Shown here piece by piece: positions 8,004-15,680 of a stretch of DNA of 38,105 nucleotides. A program made the position numbers and the translations under genes. Under the pieces are notes generated by a model, which saw only the letters and a program-made list of their open reading frames with translations, was not told the origin of the DNA and ran no database searches. Within the stretch, counting starts at the first letter, position 1; every line of letters starts with the position of its first letter. Source of the DNA: Acidobacteriota bacterium (lineage in GTDB: Bacteria > Acidobacteriota > Terriglobia > Acidiferrales > UBA7541); contig QHYN01000212.1 of the NCBI GenBank assembly GCA_003224145.1, forward strand, positions 1-38,105, in the 5' to 3' direction.

Positions 8004-8999
8004 ATGCGCTACCGCCGCTTCGGCCGCATCGGATGGAACGTCAGCGAAATTGGCTACGGCATGTGGGGTATGGGCGGGTGGACCGGCTCGGACGATGCCG
8101 AATCCCTCGATTCGCTCCAGCGCGCCATCGATCTTGGTTGCAATTTCTTCGACACCGCGTGGGCTTACGGCGACGGCCACAGCGAACAACTTCTCGGGAA
8201 AATTTTTCGCGTAAACAAGAACAACTCATCAGCCGGCGGGCCCGATAAAAAACTCTACATCGCCACGAAAGTTCCGCCGAAGAATCGCCGCTGGCCCTCT
8301 CGCCCTGAATATTCTCTCGACGAGAGTTATCCGCCCGACTATATCTTCGAGTACGTCGACAAAAGTCTGAAAAATCTCGGCGTCGGCACGCTCGATCTCA
8401 TTCAGCTTCACACTTGGGACGATTCCTGGCTCAACGACGGGCGAATTCTGCGCGCCATTGAAAAACTTCGCGGCAGCGGGAGAGTCCGGGCCTTCGGCCT
8501 CAGCCTCAACCGCTGGGAGCCGTCGAACGGCATTCGTGCCGTCCGTACCGGGCTCATCGACGCCGTCCAGGTCATCTATAACATTTTCGACCAGAATCCC
8601 GAGGACGAACTTTTCCCCGCGTGCCGCGAAAAAAAGGTCGGCGTCATCGCCCGCGTCCCCTTCGACGAAGGCTCGCTCACCGGCACGCTCACGCTCGACA
8701 GCAAGTGGCCCAAGAACGATTGGCGCAGCACCTATTTCGTTCCCGAAAATCTCAAGGCCAGCGTCGCGCGCGCCGACGCCCTCAAGCCGCTCGTTCTCGC
8801 GGGTATGACCCTGCCGGAAATGGCATTGCGCTTCATCCTCAACAATTCCGATGTGCACACCATCATCCCCGGCATGCGCAAGCGCAAACACGTGGAAGCC
8901 AACCTCGCCGCCAGCGACAGAGGTCCGCTGCTCCCACGGCTCCACGCGCAACTCCGCCCCCACCGCTGGGTCCGCACCCCCACCAAGTGGAGTCAGTAA
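8004..8999 (+). CDS. Aldo/keto reductase
   Basis: 331 residues from the ATG at 8004, with AGGAG 8 bases upstream. The catalytic tetrad of the AKR superfamily is complete: D50 and Y55 in FFDTAWAYGDG, K89 in YIATKV and H136 in IQLHTWD. The C-terminal cofactor-binding part has ALRFILNNSDVHTIIPG, typical of the YghZ/IolS-like branch that uses NADPH. It is a soluble enzyme that reduces aldehydes, ketones or sugars; the substrate is unknown. The insertion around 70-110 (NKNNSSAGGPDKK to RPEYSLDESYPP) is somewhat longer than in E. coli homologues. The gene converges on zapA with 33 bases between stops. Confidence 0.92.
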   Translation: MRYRRFGRIGWNVSEIGYGMWGMGGWTGSDDAESLDSLQRAIDLGCNFFDTAWAYGDGHSEQLLGKIFRVNKNNSSAGGPDKKLYIATKVPPKNRRWPSRPEYSLDESYPPDYIFEYVDKSLKNLGVGTLDLIQLHTWDDSWLNDGRILRAIEKLRGSGRVRAFGLSLNRWEPSNGIRAVRTGLIDAVQVIYNIFDQNPEDELFPACREKKVGVIARVPFDEGSLTGTLTLDSKWPKNDWRSTYFVPENLKASVARADALKPLVLAGMTLPEMALRFILNNSDVHTIIPGMRKRKHVEANLAASDRGPLLPRLHAQLRPHRWVRTPTKWSQ

Positions 9000-9032
9000 G
9001 GGAAATGAGGATCAGAGTAGAAGAAGATTTTT

Positions 9033-9323
9033 TCAAGCAGTTTGTTTCAGAGCGCGCTCGACAAGGGTGAGGCAGCGCTCGGCTTGTTCGCGCAACAATT
9101 CTTCCTCATCGCTGCGTTCACGCTGCATGCTGTGCAGCTCATCCGCGATGGCAAGCGCTGCAAGCACGGCAAGTTTTTGCGTGTCCACCGTCCCCGTGGC
9201 ATCGGCAATCGCTTGCATCTTTTCGTCCAGGTATTTCGCGAGCTTCTGTACGTAGCGTGCGTCGAGCTCACCCTGAATGGAGTAAGTCTGGCCGAAAATC
9301 TGCACTTTTACCGGCGCGCTCAT
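9033..9323 (-). CDS. zapA: Cell division protein ZapA
   Basis: 96 residues. The N-terminal strand-rich head (VKVQIFGQTYSIQG, then YVQKLAKYLDEKM) and the long C-terminal coiled coil (AIADELHSMQRERSDEEELLREQAERCL) match ZapA. ZapA is a tetrameric cytoplasmic protein that bundles FtsZ filaments and stabilises the Z ring. It lies 93 bases downstream of pheT and ends the translation block. A pheT-zapA neighbourhood is frequent in several phyla, which supports the call. The window shows no 6S RNA-like element beside it. Confidence 0.9.
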   Translation of the reverse strand: MSAPVKVQIFGQTYSIQGELDARYVQKLAKYLDEKMQAIADATGTVDTQKLAVLAALAIADELHSMQRERSDEEELLREQAERCLTLVERALKQTA

Positions 9324-9416
9324 GTTTCCGAATTGTAGCGCAGGGCAAAGCCGCGCGGGACTTTTCTTGAGGAATAAAAAGGCTGCAGCTCGAAAGCCAC
9401 GCGTTCCAATGCGCTT

Positions 9417-11516
9417 CTAGCTGGCGCGGAGCTGCGCGCCGTGACGATGCTCGAGAATGGAAATGATTTTTCCCGCGAAATGATTGATTTGTGCGTCGGT
9501 CAGGGTACCTTCGCGGCTTTGGAACGTGATTCGAACGAGCAGGGAATATTTACCCGGCGGAACATTTTTGCCGCGGAACAAATCGATCGCCTCAATGGAA
9601 GTGATTTCCGCGATATGGAGCGAGCGGATCGAATCGGCAATTTCGGAAAACGGGATTCTATTGGCGAGCAGCAACGAGAAATCGCGGTCGACGCTGGGAA
9701 ATCGCGGCAGCGGCTCATAGCGCCTTGAGGCGCTTGCGGTTTGCATCGCCTCGTACAAAGGATCGAGTTCGAGTTCGGCGAAAAAAACATCCTGCCGCAC
9801 CTTCAGCCGGTCCGCGATGCGCCGTGGAAGCTGGCCTGCTGCGCCGAGTTCGGCGTTGCCGAGGAACACTTTCCCCCTCTTAGCGGCGTGCAGCCAGTCC
9901 GGCCCACCGTCGCGCCATTGGAATCCATTCGGCTGCGTGCCGGCGGCCAGTTGACCGATGGCATCAAGATCGCCTTTCAAGTCCGCGAAGGAAAATTCGC
10001 GGGCGGAATCGTAGAGGCCTTTTTCGCGAGCCGCGCCGGTTGCGCCGATGGTGAGGATGCACGTTTCCGATGACTGAGTTCCATTTAAACGATAGTGGCG
10101 GCCGATTTCGAATAACCGCGCGTTGCGCTGGCCGTGGTTGAGGTTCCATTCGAGTGCGGCGGCCATGGTGACGATGCCGGTCGAACGCAGGACGCCGGCT
10201 TCTTCGGAGAGCGGATTCGAAAGGCGTGCAGGGGAGACACCTGCCGGGCGAAAAAGGGCGTCGCGCTCCTCGGCGACGTGCGGAATGGTAAGAATCTCGC
10301 GATAGCCGAGGCCGATGAGCCTTTCGCGTAAACGCGTTTCCGCTTCGTGGTGCGGCAAGCGCGCTGCTCCCTGCCGTGCGGCAGGCAAACGCGGCGGGAA
10401 TTTTTCCAAGCCGTAAATGCGCGCGATCTCCTCGATCAAATCGATCTCGCGTTCAACTTCGGCGCGCCAGGAAGGCTGGGTGCATTCCCAGGCGGCAAGG
10501 AGCGAACCTTCCGCACCGCGGTTGTGGTCGATTCGAACGGGCGCAAAGCCGAGCGCGCCGAGGCTGGTTTCGATTTCCTTGTCGGGGAGGTCCGCGCCCA
10601 TCACGCGCAGAATTTCCGCGCGCGTAACACGGATTTTTTTCAGAGCGCGCTTGCCAGGATAAGCATCCACAACGCCGGCGAGAAGCTCGCCGCCTGCAAG
10701 CTGCAAAATCAGTTCCGCGCAGCGCCGCGAAGCCAACTCGGCCATTTCCGGGTCGGCGCCGCGGCCGAATCGCGTGGACGCTTCGGTATGCAATTTTAGA
10801 AAACGCGTGGCGCGGCGGATGGCGACCGGTTCGAACCAAGCGCACTCGATCAAAACATTTTTCGTGGAAAACGAGATTTCCGTTTCGGCGCCGCCCATAA
10901 TGCCGCCGATGCCGACGGCGCGGGAACCGTCACCGTCGGAAATCATGCAGATGCCGGGATCCAAGCGGCGTTCGACACCATCCAGAGTGCGGATCTTTTC
11001 GTCCGGCCTGGTGCTGCGGACAACAATTTTCTGATCGCGGACTTTGTCGTAATCGAAAGTGTGGAGAGCGTGGCCGAGTTCGAGCATCACGTAGTTGGAG
11101 ATATCCACGACGTTGCTGATGCTGGCGACGCCCGAAGCTTCGAGGCGGTCTCTCAGCCATTTCGGGGAGGGCTGAAGTTTCACGTTGCGAATCACGCGCG
11201 CCGTAAAGCGGCCGCAAAGTTCAGGTGCTTGGATATCGACTTTTACGAAGTCGCTTGCTTTGGCCGCACTCTCCGATGGTTTAGTTGAAACGTGTTTCAA
11301 TGGCAGCTTGTAAATGGCGGCCACTTCACGCGCGATTCCGTAGTGGCCGAGACAATCGGGCCGGTTCGAACCGACTTCCGCGTCCAGCACCGCGCCATGC
11401 GGGCCGTTTTCCACGCCGCCGATATTTGTGCCGGAGAGTGCGAGGCGCGAGGCGAGTTCCTCTGGCGGCGCAGTGACGTCGACGAAGTCTTTCAGCCAGT
11501 TGTAAACAACCTTCAT
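9417..11516 (-). CDS. pheT: Phenylalanine-tRNA ligase beta subunit, lacking the EMAP-like domain
   Basis: 699 residues, against about 790 to 800 in E. coli. The N-terminus starts normally (MKVVYNWLKDFVDVTAPPEE) and runs to about residue 40 (IGGVENG). It then passes directly to AEVGSNRPDCLGHYGIARE, the start of the B3/4 region. The roughly 110-residue EMAP/OB-fold tRNA-binding domain that normally lies between is missing. The B3/4 editing region, B5 and the C-terminal ferredoxin-like anticodon-binding domain (YEPLPRFPSVDRDFSLLL, then TLTDAQINHFAGKI) are intact. The enzyme, as alpha2-beta2 with PheS, charges tRNA-Phe. Start is the ATG at 11516, 4 bases after the methyltransferase stop. Confidence 0.95.
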   Translation of the reverse strand: MKVVYNWLKDFVDVTAPPEELASRLALSGTNIGGVENGPHGAVLDAEVGSNRPDCLGHYGIAREVAAIYKLPLKHVSTKPSESAAKASDFVKVDIQAPELCGRFTARVIRNVKLQPSPKWLRDRLEASGVASISNVVDISNYVMLELGHALHTFDYDKVRDQKIVVRSTRPDEKIRTLDGVERRLDPGICMISDGDGSRAVGIGGIMGGAETEISFSTKNVLIECAWFEPVAIRRATRFLKLHTEASTRFGRGADPEMAELASRRCAELILQLAGGELLAGVVDAYPGKRALKKIRVTRAEILRVMGADLPDKEIETSLGALGFAPVRIDHNRGAEGSLLAAWECTQPSWRAEVEREIDLIEEIARIYGLEKFPPRLPAARQGAARLPHHEAETRLRERLIGLGYREILTIPHVAEERDALFRPAGVSPARLSNPLSEEAGVLRSTGIVTMAAALEWNLNHGQRNARLFEIGRHYRLNGTQSSETCILTIGATGAAREKGLYDSAREFSFADLKGDLDAIGQLAAGTQPNGFQWRDGGPDWLHAAKRGKVFLGNAELGAAGQLPRRIADRLKVRQDVFFAELELDPLYEAMQTASASRRYEPLPRFPSVDRDFSLLLANRIPFSEIADSIRSLHIAEITSIEAIDLFRGKNVPPGKYSLLVRITFQSREGTLTDAQINHFAGKIISILEHRHGAQLRAS

Positions 11517-11519
11517 GCG

Positions 11520-12299
11520 TCAGTCCCTGCCTGCTCGCAATTGTCCAAAATAAAGACGCGTCCAGTATTCCATGAGAACGCGGCCGTCTCGTTCGTGGGC
11601 GCGGAAAATGCGCTCGAGCTCCGCCATCATCGGAGCGTAGTTCGGATGACCTTCCGTGGGAGCGAAAGAGCTGCTGCGCAGGCGTCCGCGCAAGCCCTTC
11701 CAATCCAAAATCTGCTCATTTGGCATGTCGCGAGCCACGAACGTGCCTCCAGCGAAGAAATTGCTAATGTGATGCATCTCCGGGTAAGCATCTTTCACGC
11801 GCTTGTAGTCGATGCCGAAGCGTTCTTGCAATTCCTCGTATTCGCGAGTGAGTTGTTTCTCTTCCAATCGCCTGTCATTCCAAAGGACCGCGACCCATCC
11901 ACCAGGTACGAGTATGCGAGCAAATTCGCGGCGCGCGGCGACAGGATCAAACCAGTGAAACGCCTGGCCAGCAGTGACGAAATCGGCGCTGGCATCGTTG
12001 AGTGTGGTGGATTCGGCGGACCCGTTCACGCTGGTGAAGCCGGGATACGGTTGCAGATACTCTTCACCGGCCTCGCGCATCTCCTGGTTTGGTTCGACAC
12101 CGATCACGCGGTTTCCGTTTTTCAGGAACAGCTCGCTCAACAAACCTGTTCCCGAACCGATGTCAGCGATCACGTGTTCCGGGCGCAGGCCGCCCTGCGC
12201 GCGCAAGAGCTCCAGCACGGCGGCGGGGTAGCCCGGGCGATAGCGGACGTAGTCCGCGACGCGATTGGAGAAACGTTGTTTGGCGTCGGTGAAGGTCAT
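11520..12299 (-). CDS. Class I SAM-dependent methyltransferase between pheS and pheT
   Basis: 259 residues. Motif I is VIADIGSGTGLLSELF (about 43-58), the acidic residue at the end of strand 2 is E69 in VIGVEPN, and ADFVTAGQAFHWFDP with LVPGGWVAVLW are the later motifs of the UbiE/Methyltransf_11 group. The frame (MTFTDAKQRFSNRVADYVRYRPGYP) resembles widespread small-molecule methyltransferases. The target is unknown. Its stop is 3 bases from the pheT start, so the two are almost certainly co-transcribed and perhaps translationally coupled. The gene before it, pheS, ends 196 bases upstream. No sign that it modifies tRNA or the synthetase can be read from sequence. Confidence 0.85.
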   Translation of the reverse strand: MTFTDAKQRFSNRVADYVRYRPGYPAAVLELLRAQGGLRPEHVIADIGSGTGLLSELFLKNGNRVIGVEPNQEMREAGEEYLQPYPGFTSVNGSAESTTLNDASADFVTAGQAFHWFDPVAARREFARILVPGGWVAVLWNDRRLEEKQLTREYEELQERFGIDYKRVKDAYPEMHHISNFFAGGTFVARDMPNEQILDWKGLRGRLRSSSFAPTEGHPNYAPMMAELERIFRAHERDGRVLMEYWTRLYFGQLRAGRD

Positions 12300-12304
12300 G
12301 AAAG

Positions 12305-12331
12305 AAGTTGACAGTCCAAAGTTGAAAGTTG
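12305..12331. repeat. Heptad-spaced AAGTTG repeat
   Basis: AAGTTG occurs at 12305, 12319 and 12326, so all spacings are multiples of 7. On the transcribed strand this is CAACTT three times, just upstream of the methyltransferase ATG at 12299. It looks like a short microsatellite; a regulatory role is not shown. Confidence 0.5.
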
Positions 12332-12389
12332 AAATGCAAGAACACGTGACCTGTCATGGATCGAAGCATGCGTGACGGCCAAGACCGAA

Positions 12390-12475
12390 GAGAGATTTCT
12401 CACTGCGCAGTCCGACCACTTCTCAGGAGCGAAGTGGCAAGGAAAAGCGTCGGCCTGCTTCGTTCGAACTGACAG
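12390..12475. repeat. Dispersed repeat family B, copy 1
   Basis: The left arm begins AGAGATTTCTCACTGCGCAG and continues TCCGACC; the right arm is CGGCCTGCTTCGTTCGAACT followed by GACAG. The arms resemble those of the copy at 23905-23983 (AGAGATTCCTCGACTGCGCAG; GTCGGCCTGCTCCGCTCGG). The middle differs. It fills most of the spacer between pheS and the methyltransferase. The family has no coding capacity and could form an imperfect stem between its arms. Confidence 0.7.
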
Positions 12476-12495
12476 TAATTGGCTTGCGTACCTGG

Positions 12496-13629
12496 TCATG
12501 GGAATTGCTTCAGGAAGCGCACATCGTTCTGAAAAAAAACCTGAATGTCGTCGATGCCGTACTTCAACATGGCCATACGGTCGATGCCGATGCCGAAAGC
12601 GAAGCCGCTGACTTTTTTGGCGTCGTAGTTGACAAAGCCGTAGACGGCGGGATCAACCATGCCCGCGCCGAACAGTTCGATCCAAGCAGCGCCTTTGCAT
12701 TTCGAACAGGTGCCGCCACCCGCCGCAGTTCCGGTGCCGCCGCAGAAGATACAGGAAGCGTCGAGCTCAACGGAAGGCTCGGTGAACGGGAAGTAGCTGG
12801 GACGGAAGCGCGTCTTGACGCTGGGACCGAAGAATTGCTTCACGAAATATTCAACGGTGCCGGTGAAATCGCAGAAGGTGATGTCCGCGTCCACAGCGAG
12901 ACCTTCGACCTGATGGAACATGAAGGAATGCGTGGCGTCAGGATTGTCGCGGCGATACACCTTGCCGGGGACGATGACGCGCAGGGGCGGCTTCTGTCTT
13001 TCCATGGTGCGAATCTGCATGGGCGAGGTGTGGGTGCGAAGAAGCAGCGGAGTGGGCGCGCCTTTAGGAAGCTCGATATAGAACGTGTCCATGTCGTCGC
13101 GCACGGGATGGAATTCGGGAATGTTGAGCGCTTCGAAATTGTAGTAAGGCGTTTCGATTTCGGGGCCTTCGACGACCGAGAAGCCGATGGAAAAGAAAAT
13201 GTCTTCGATTTCCTGGAAGACCTGGCGGATCAAGTGATGCGAGCCAATGGGGCGAATGACGCCGGGGAGAGAGAGGTCGACTCGCTCTTTGGCAAGGGCC
13301 GCTTCTTCGGCGCCAGATTCGATAGCTAGGCGGCGGGCTTCAATCTGAGATTCGACGTGCGCCCGGAGTTCGTTGAGAGAAGCACCGACGGCGCGCTTCA
13401 ATTGCGGAGTAGCGGGTTTCAGCCAATTGTCGCTGATTTGCGTGAGAACACCGGATTTACGCCCAAGCCAAGCATCACGGAATTGCTTCCAGGCGGATTC
13501 GTCGTGCGCACGAGCACAGTCAGCGTCGAAGCGCCCGCGAAGGTCAGCGAACAGAGCTGCGAGTTCCTCGGGCCGAGTGATGCCGAGCTGAACGAGAGGC
13601 AACCCTGTTTTGTTTTCGTGTGCCTTCAT
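12496..13629 (-). CDS. pheS: Phenylalanine-tRNA ligase alpha subunit with CxxC pairs
   Basis: 377 residues from the ATG at 13629; the open frame to 13704 adds non-conserved residues. The N-terminal coiled coil is followed by the class II catalytic core: motif 2 is GKVYRRDNPDATHSF-FHQVEG and motif 3 is GFAFGIGIDRMAMLKYGI. Near residue 293 the core has CIFCGGTG, then after 11 residues CSKCKG, giving four cysteines (C293, C296, C308, C311) in two DnaJ-like knuckles that could bind zinc; E. coli PheS lacks them. It forms alpha2-beta2 with PheT and charges tRNA-Phe with phenylalanine. It follows rplT after 84 bases. Confidence 0.95.
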   Translation of the reverse strand: MKAHENKTGLPLVQLGITRPEELAALFADLRGRFDADCARAHDESAWKQFRDAWLGRKSGVLTQISDNWLKPATPQLKRAVGASLNELRAHVESQIEARRLAIESGAEEAALAKERVDLSLPGVIRPIGSHHLIRQVFQEIEDIFFSIGFSVVEGPEIETPYYNFEALNIPEFHPVRDDMDTFYIELPKGAPTPLLLRTHTSPMQIRTMERQKPPLRVIVPGKVYRRDNPDATHSFMFHQVEGLAVDADITFCDFTGTVEYFVKQFFGPSVKTRFRPSYFPFTEPSVELDASCIFCGGTGTAAGGGTCSKCKGAAWIELFGAGMVDPAVYGFVNYDAKKVSGFAFGIGIDRMAMLKYGIDDIQVFFQNDVRFLKQFP

Positions 13630-13713
13630 ACCACCTGGCCACAAATTCCGCGGGAGGCAATGGGCCGCGCCCCGCGGACGTTGAACCGCGTGAAAAGGGA
13701 ACAACTCCCGGAA

Positions 13714-14088
13714 CTAGGCCTTTTTCTTTTGCGATGGAGCGGCAGATTTGGCCTTGGCCGCGAGCTGCGCGAATCCCGCGGCGTCCTTGACGGCGATGTC
13801 CGCGAGGACTTTGCGGTCGAGCGCGATGCCCGCGGCTTTGAGGCCGTGAATCAGCTGGCCGTAGGTCAAACCGTTCAGCCGGGCGGCGGCGCCAATGCGC
13901 TGAATCCACAGGCGGCGGTACTGGCGCTTTTTGTTGCGGCGGTCGCGGAAGGCGTAGCGATCGGCGCGATTGGCCGCTTCCTGTGCCGACTGGAAGAGCT
14001 TGCTCTTGGTGAGGAAAAAGCCTTTGGTCCTCTTGAGATACTTCTTGCGCCGAGCCCGGCGCTTGGTGCCGCGTTTTACGCGAGCCAT
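13714..14088 (-). CDS. rplT: Large ribosomal subunit protein bL20
   Basis: 124 residues, near the usual 115 to 120. The strongly basic N-terminus ([20 protein letters not shown], then [20 protein letters not shown]) and [27 protein letters not shown] are diagnostic. bL20 binds 23S rRNA early in 50S assembly and in other bacteria represses rpmI-rplT translation. The tail ([14 protein letters not shown]) is a short lysine-rich extension. ATG at 14088 is preceded by AAAGGAGA. The distance to rpmI is unusually long at 519 bases and is filled with palindromes. Confidence 0.97.
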   Translation of the reverse strand: MARVKRGTKRRARRKKYLKRTKGFFLTKSKLFQSAQEAANRADRYAFRDRRNKKRQYRRLWIQRIGAAARLNGLTYGQLIHGLKAAGIALDRKVLADIAVKDAAGFAQLAAKAKSAAPSQKKKA

Positions 14089-14274
14089 GGGTTTCTCCTT
14101 TGTATTGCAGCGGTTCTTCGTAGAGAACGGGATTCGCAGCCGGCCGCAATTTGCCCGGCCGGAGAGAAAACCCCGCGGTCTAAAGACCCACTGCTACAAA
14201 CCTTAGGGAGACCAACAGGTCGCGAGCGCGCGGAAACGGCGCGCAACGCAACGGGTTTGTCTCCAGGTTGGTGC

Positions 14275-14521
14275 GCCGGTCTAAGAGACCGGCCACTTCA
14301 AATTGCTCCGGCAAGGCCGAAGCGGATCGGCCGGCAGGCACCCGTGAAGCACTGCCTGGCACGAGACGCAGGGCTCGCGCCCTGCGGAACAAGTTACAAC
14401 TTGCCATTCCAGAAGAAAGAACTCAACGAGGATCAACCGATGTTGATCCTTCCGTCCGGCAAAAGACGCCGGGCCTCAGGATGACAATTCCTTCAACCGA
14501 GTCTCATGGAACGGGAGACTC
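14275..14521. repeat. Palindrome cluster in the rplT-rpmI spacer
   Basis: Four separate hairpins lie in tandem. GCCGGTCT/AGACCGGC with an AAG loop is at 14275-14293. GCAGGGC/GCCCTGC with a TCGC loop is at 14368-14385. AGGATCAAC/GTTGATCCT with a CGAT loop is at 14429-14450. GAGTCTC/GAGACTC is at 14499-14521. All stems are perfect. A fifth, longer palindrome follows at 14526. No open frame of note is present. The spacer (14089-14607) is therefore a mosaic of short structured repeats between two genes that are normally close together. Confidence 0.75.
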
Positions 14522-14525
14522 TAAT

Positions 14526-14547
14526 GGGGCGCAGCATGCTGCGCCCC
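14526..14547. repeat. Dispersed repeat family A, copy 1 (perfect 22-bp palindrome)
   Basis: GGGGCGCAGCA is followed directly by its reverse complement TGCTGCGCCCC, then CTACAAA-like flanking bases. Related copies are at 14903-14930 and 23779-23805; all share a GCATGC core and end in GCCCCTACA. Such elements resemble REP/nemis-type dispersed palindromes. Confidence 0.8.
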
Positions 14548-14607
14548 TACAAATCGAAATTTGCAAGACGCGTGCAAAACGAGGCACGCGAAAAAAATCG
14601 TCACGGC

Positions 14608-14829
14608 CTAGCCGTAGGGCAACATCTGCCGGATGGCGGCGACGTCGCGCGGACTAACCGACGTCAGCTTCTTGAGCTTGCGCATGCGGCCGGAGGCCTT
14701 GAGACCGGTAAAGTGGCGCTTGGCAGCATGCCCGCGCAGGATCTTGCCCGTGGCGGTGATCTTGAAGCGCTTGCGGGCGCCGCGGTGCGTCTTCAATTTC
14801 ATTTTCGGTTTCGAAGCGTTGCGTGGCAT
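14608..14829 (-). CDS. rpmI: Large ribosomal subunit protein bL35
   Basis: 73 residues from the ATG at 14829 (AGGAGAG 10 bases upstream); the frame to 14883 is not used. MPRNASKPKMKLKTHRGARK, KRFKITATGKI and RGHAAKRHFTGLKASGRMRKL are clear bL35 signatures. The protein is a small basic component of the 50S subunit. It lies between infC and rplT in the conserved order, but is separated from both by repeat-containing spacers of 150 and 519 bases. Confidence 0.96.
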   Translation of the reverse strand: MPRNASKPKMKLKTHRGARKRFKITATGKILRGHAAKRHFTGLKASGRMRKLKKLTSVSPRDVAAIRQMLPYG

Positions 14830-14902
14830 TGTGAAAATTCTCTCCTGGGCTAAATATGCCGGAGGCGCCCACCGCGTAACCAAATCCTACGATGGTGCCA
14901 AC

Positions 14903-14930
14903 TGGGCGCAGCATGCTTCGCCCCTACAAA
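14903..14930. repeat. Dispersed repeat family A, copy 2
   Basis: TGGGCGCAGCATGCTTCGCC continues into CCTACAAA. It differs from the 14526 copy by single bases (TTCG for TGCG), so the palindrome has one mismatch. It lies in the infC-rpmI spacer, so the translation cluster carries the family twice. Confidence 0.75.
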
Positions 14931-14979
14931 AGCAATTCCAAAGAGTTTCGGACGAGATTCAGTGCAACCCCTTCGCGGC

Positions 14980-15567
14980 TTACTGCGACTGCTGAACGCT
15001 GGAAGCCGATTGAGCCGCGGGTTTCGCGGCGCTGGCGCCTTTTTTGGGAGCCAGAAGCGCGACGAGAACATTGCCTTCCATGCGGGGCATGGTCTCAATC
15101 TGCGCTTGGTCGCCAATATCGCCGAGCAACCGGTTCATCTTGGCGCGGCCCACTTCCTGGTGGGCCATTTCGCGGCCGCGATGAAAAATCATGGCGCGCA
15201 CCTTGTGGCCATCGCCGAGGAACCGGATAATCTGGTTTCTGCGAACCTGATAATCGTGCTCCGCGGTGTTGGGCCGGAATTTGACTTCCTTCAACTGAGA
15301 AGCGCGGCTGCTCTTGCGCTGCTCGTGGGCCTTTTTGTTCTGCTGGTATTGATATTTCCCGTAATCCGTAATTTTGCAGACCGGCGGGTCGGCCGAAGGC
15401 GAGATTTCCACGAGATCGAGCGCTTTCTCTCGCGCCAGCTTCATGGCCTCGAAGGGCTGCATGACCCCGAGCTGCGCACCATCTTCGTCAATCACCCGGA
15501 TTTCGCGTGCCCGAATTCGCTCGTTTACGCGTGTGCGGTCACTCTGCCGGAAGTTGCGTTCAGCGAT
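14980..15567 (-). CDS. infC: Translation initiation factor IF-3, probable AUC start
   Basis: The IF-3 N-domain (RVNERIRAREIRVIDEDGAQ, LGVMQPFEAMKLAREKALDL) and C-domain (KFRPNTAEHDYQVRRNQIIR, then KVRAMIFHRGREM) are unmistakable. No ATG lies near the conserved start. The best start is ATC at 15567, 4 bases after GAGGGGGTTTT and giving 195 residues (fMAERNFRQSDRTRVNERIR). IF-3 genes commonly use AUU, AUC or AUA, which IF-3 itself discriminates against for autoregulation; AUC is known in Myxococcus. GTG codons further upstream are possible but would add non-conserved residues. The Ala/Ser/Gln-rich tail is a lineage extension. IF-3 binds the 30S subunit and checks the start codon. Confidence 0.93.
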   Translation of the reverse strand: MAERNFRQSDRTRVNERIRAREIRVIDEDGAQLGVMQPFEAMKLAREKALDLVEISPSADPPVCKITDYGKYQYQQNKKAHEQRKSSRASQLKEVKFRPNTAEHDYQVRRNQIIRFLGDGHKVRAMIFHRGREMAHQEVGRAKMNRLLGDIGDQAQIETMPRMEGNVLVALLAPKKGASAAKPAAQSASSVQQSQ

Positions 15568-15586
15568 AAAACCCCCTCGAGACGAT

Positions 15587-15665
15587 AGGCACCTGCTTTC
15601 CCGGGTACGACCAGGAGCTGGCCCCGAATCCACCCACCTCCCATCCACCGGGCAAAAGGTGCCTG
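15587..15665 (-). promoter_or_regulatory. infC leader with 8-bp long-range inverted repeat
   Basis: AGGTGCCT (15658-15665) and AGGCACCT (15587-15594) are perfectly complementary and bracket about 63 bases of the 5' leader. On the mRNA the 3' arm ends 19 bases before the ATC start, just ahead of the GAGGGG element. It could hold the ribosome-binding site in a structured context. The motif might also be part of a dispersed GGTGCCTGGGGAC-type repeat. Confidence 0.45.
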
Positions 15666-15680
15666 GGGACGGGGTACAAA

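Noticed and set aside
8229-8963. 244-residue frame antisense to the aldo/keto reductase
   Set aside because: It is a shadow of an intact gene with a complete catalytic tetrad on the other strand.
10820-11390. GGTTCGAACC-like strings resembling a tRNA T-arm
   Set aside because: They lie inside pheT coding sequence and no acceptor or anticodon stem can be built around them.
12484-13329. 281-residue frame antisense to pheS
   Set aside because: It is a shadow of pheS without a recognisable fold.
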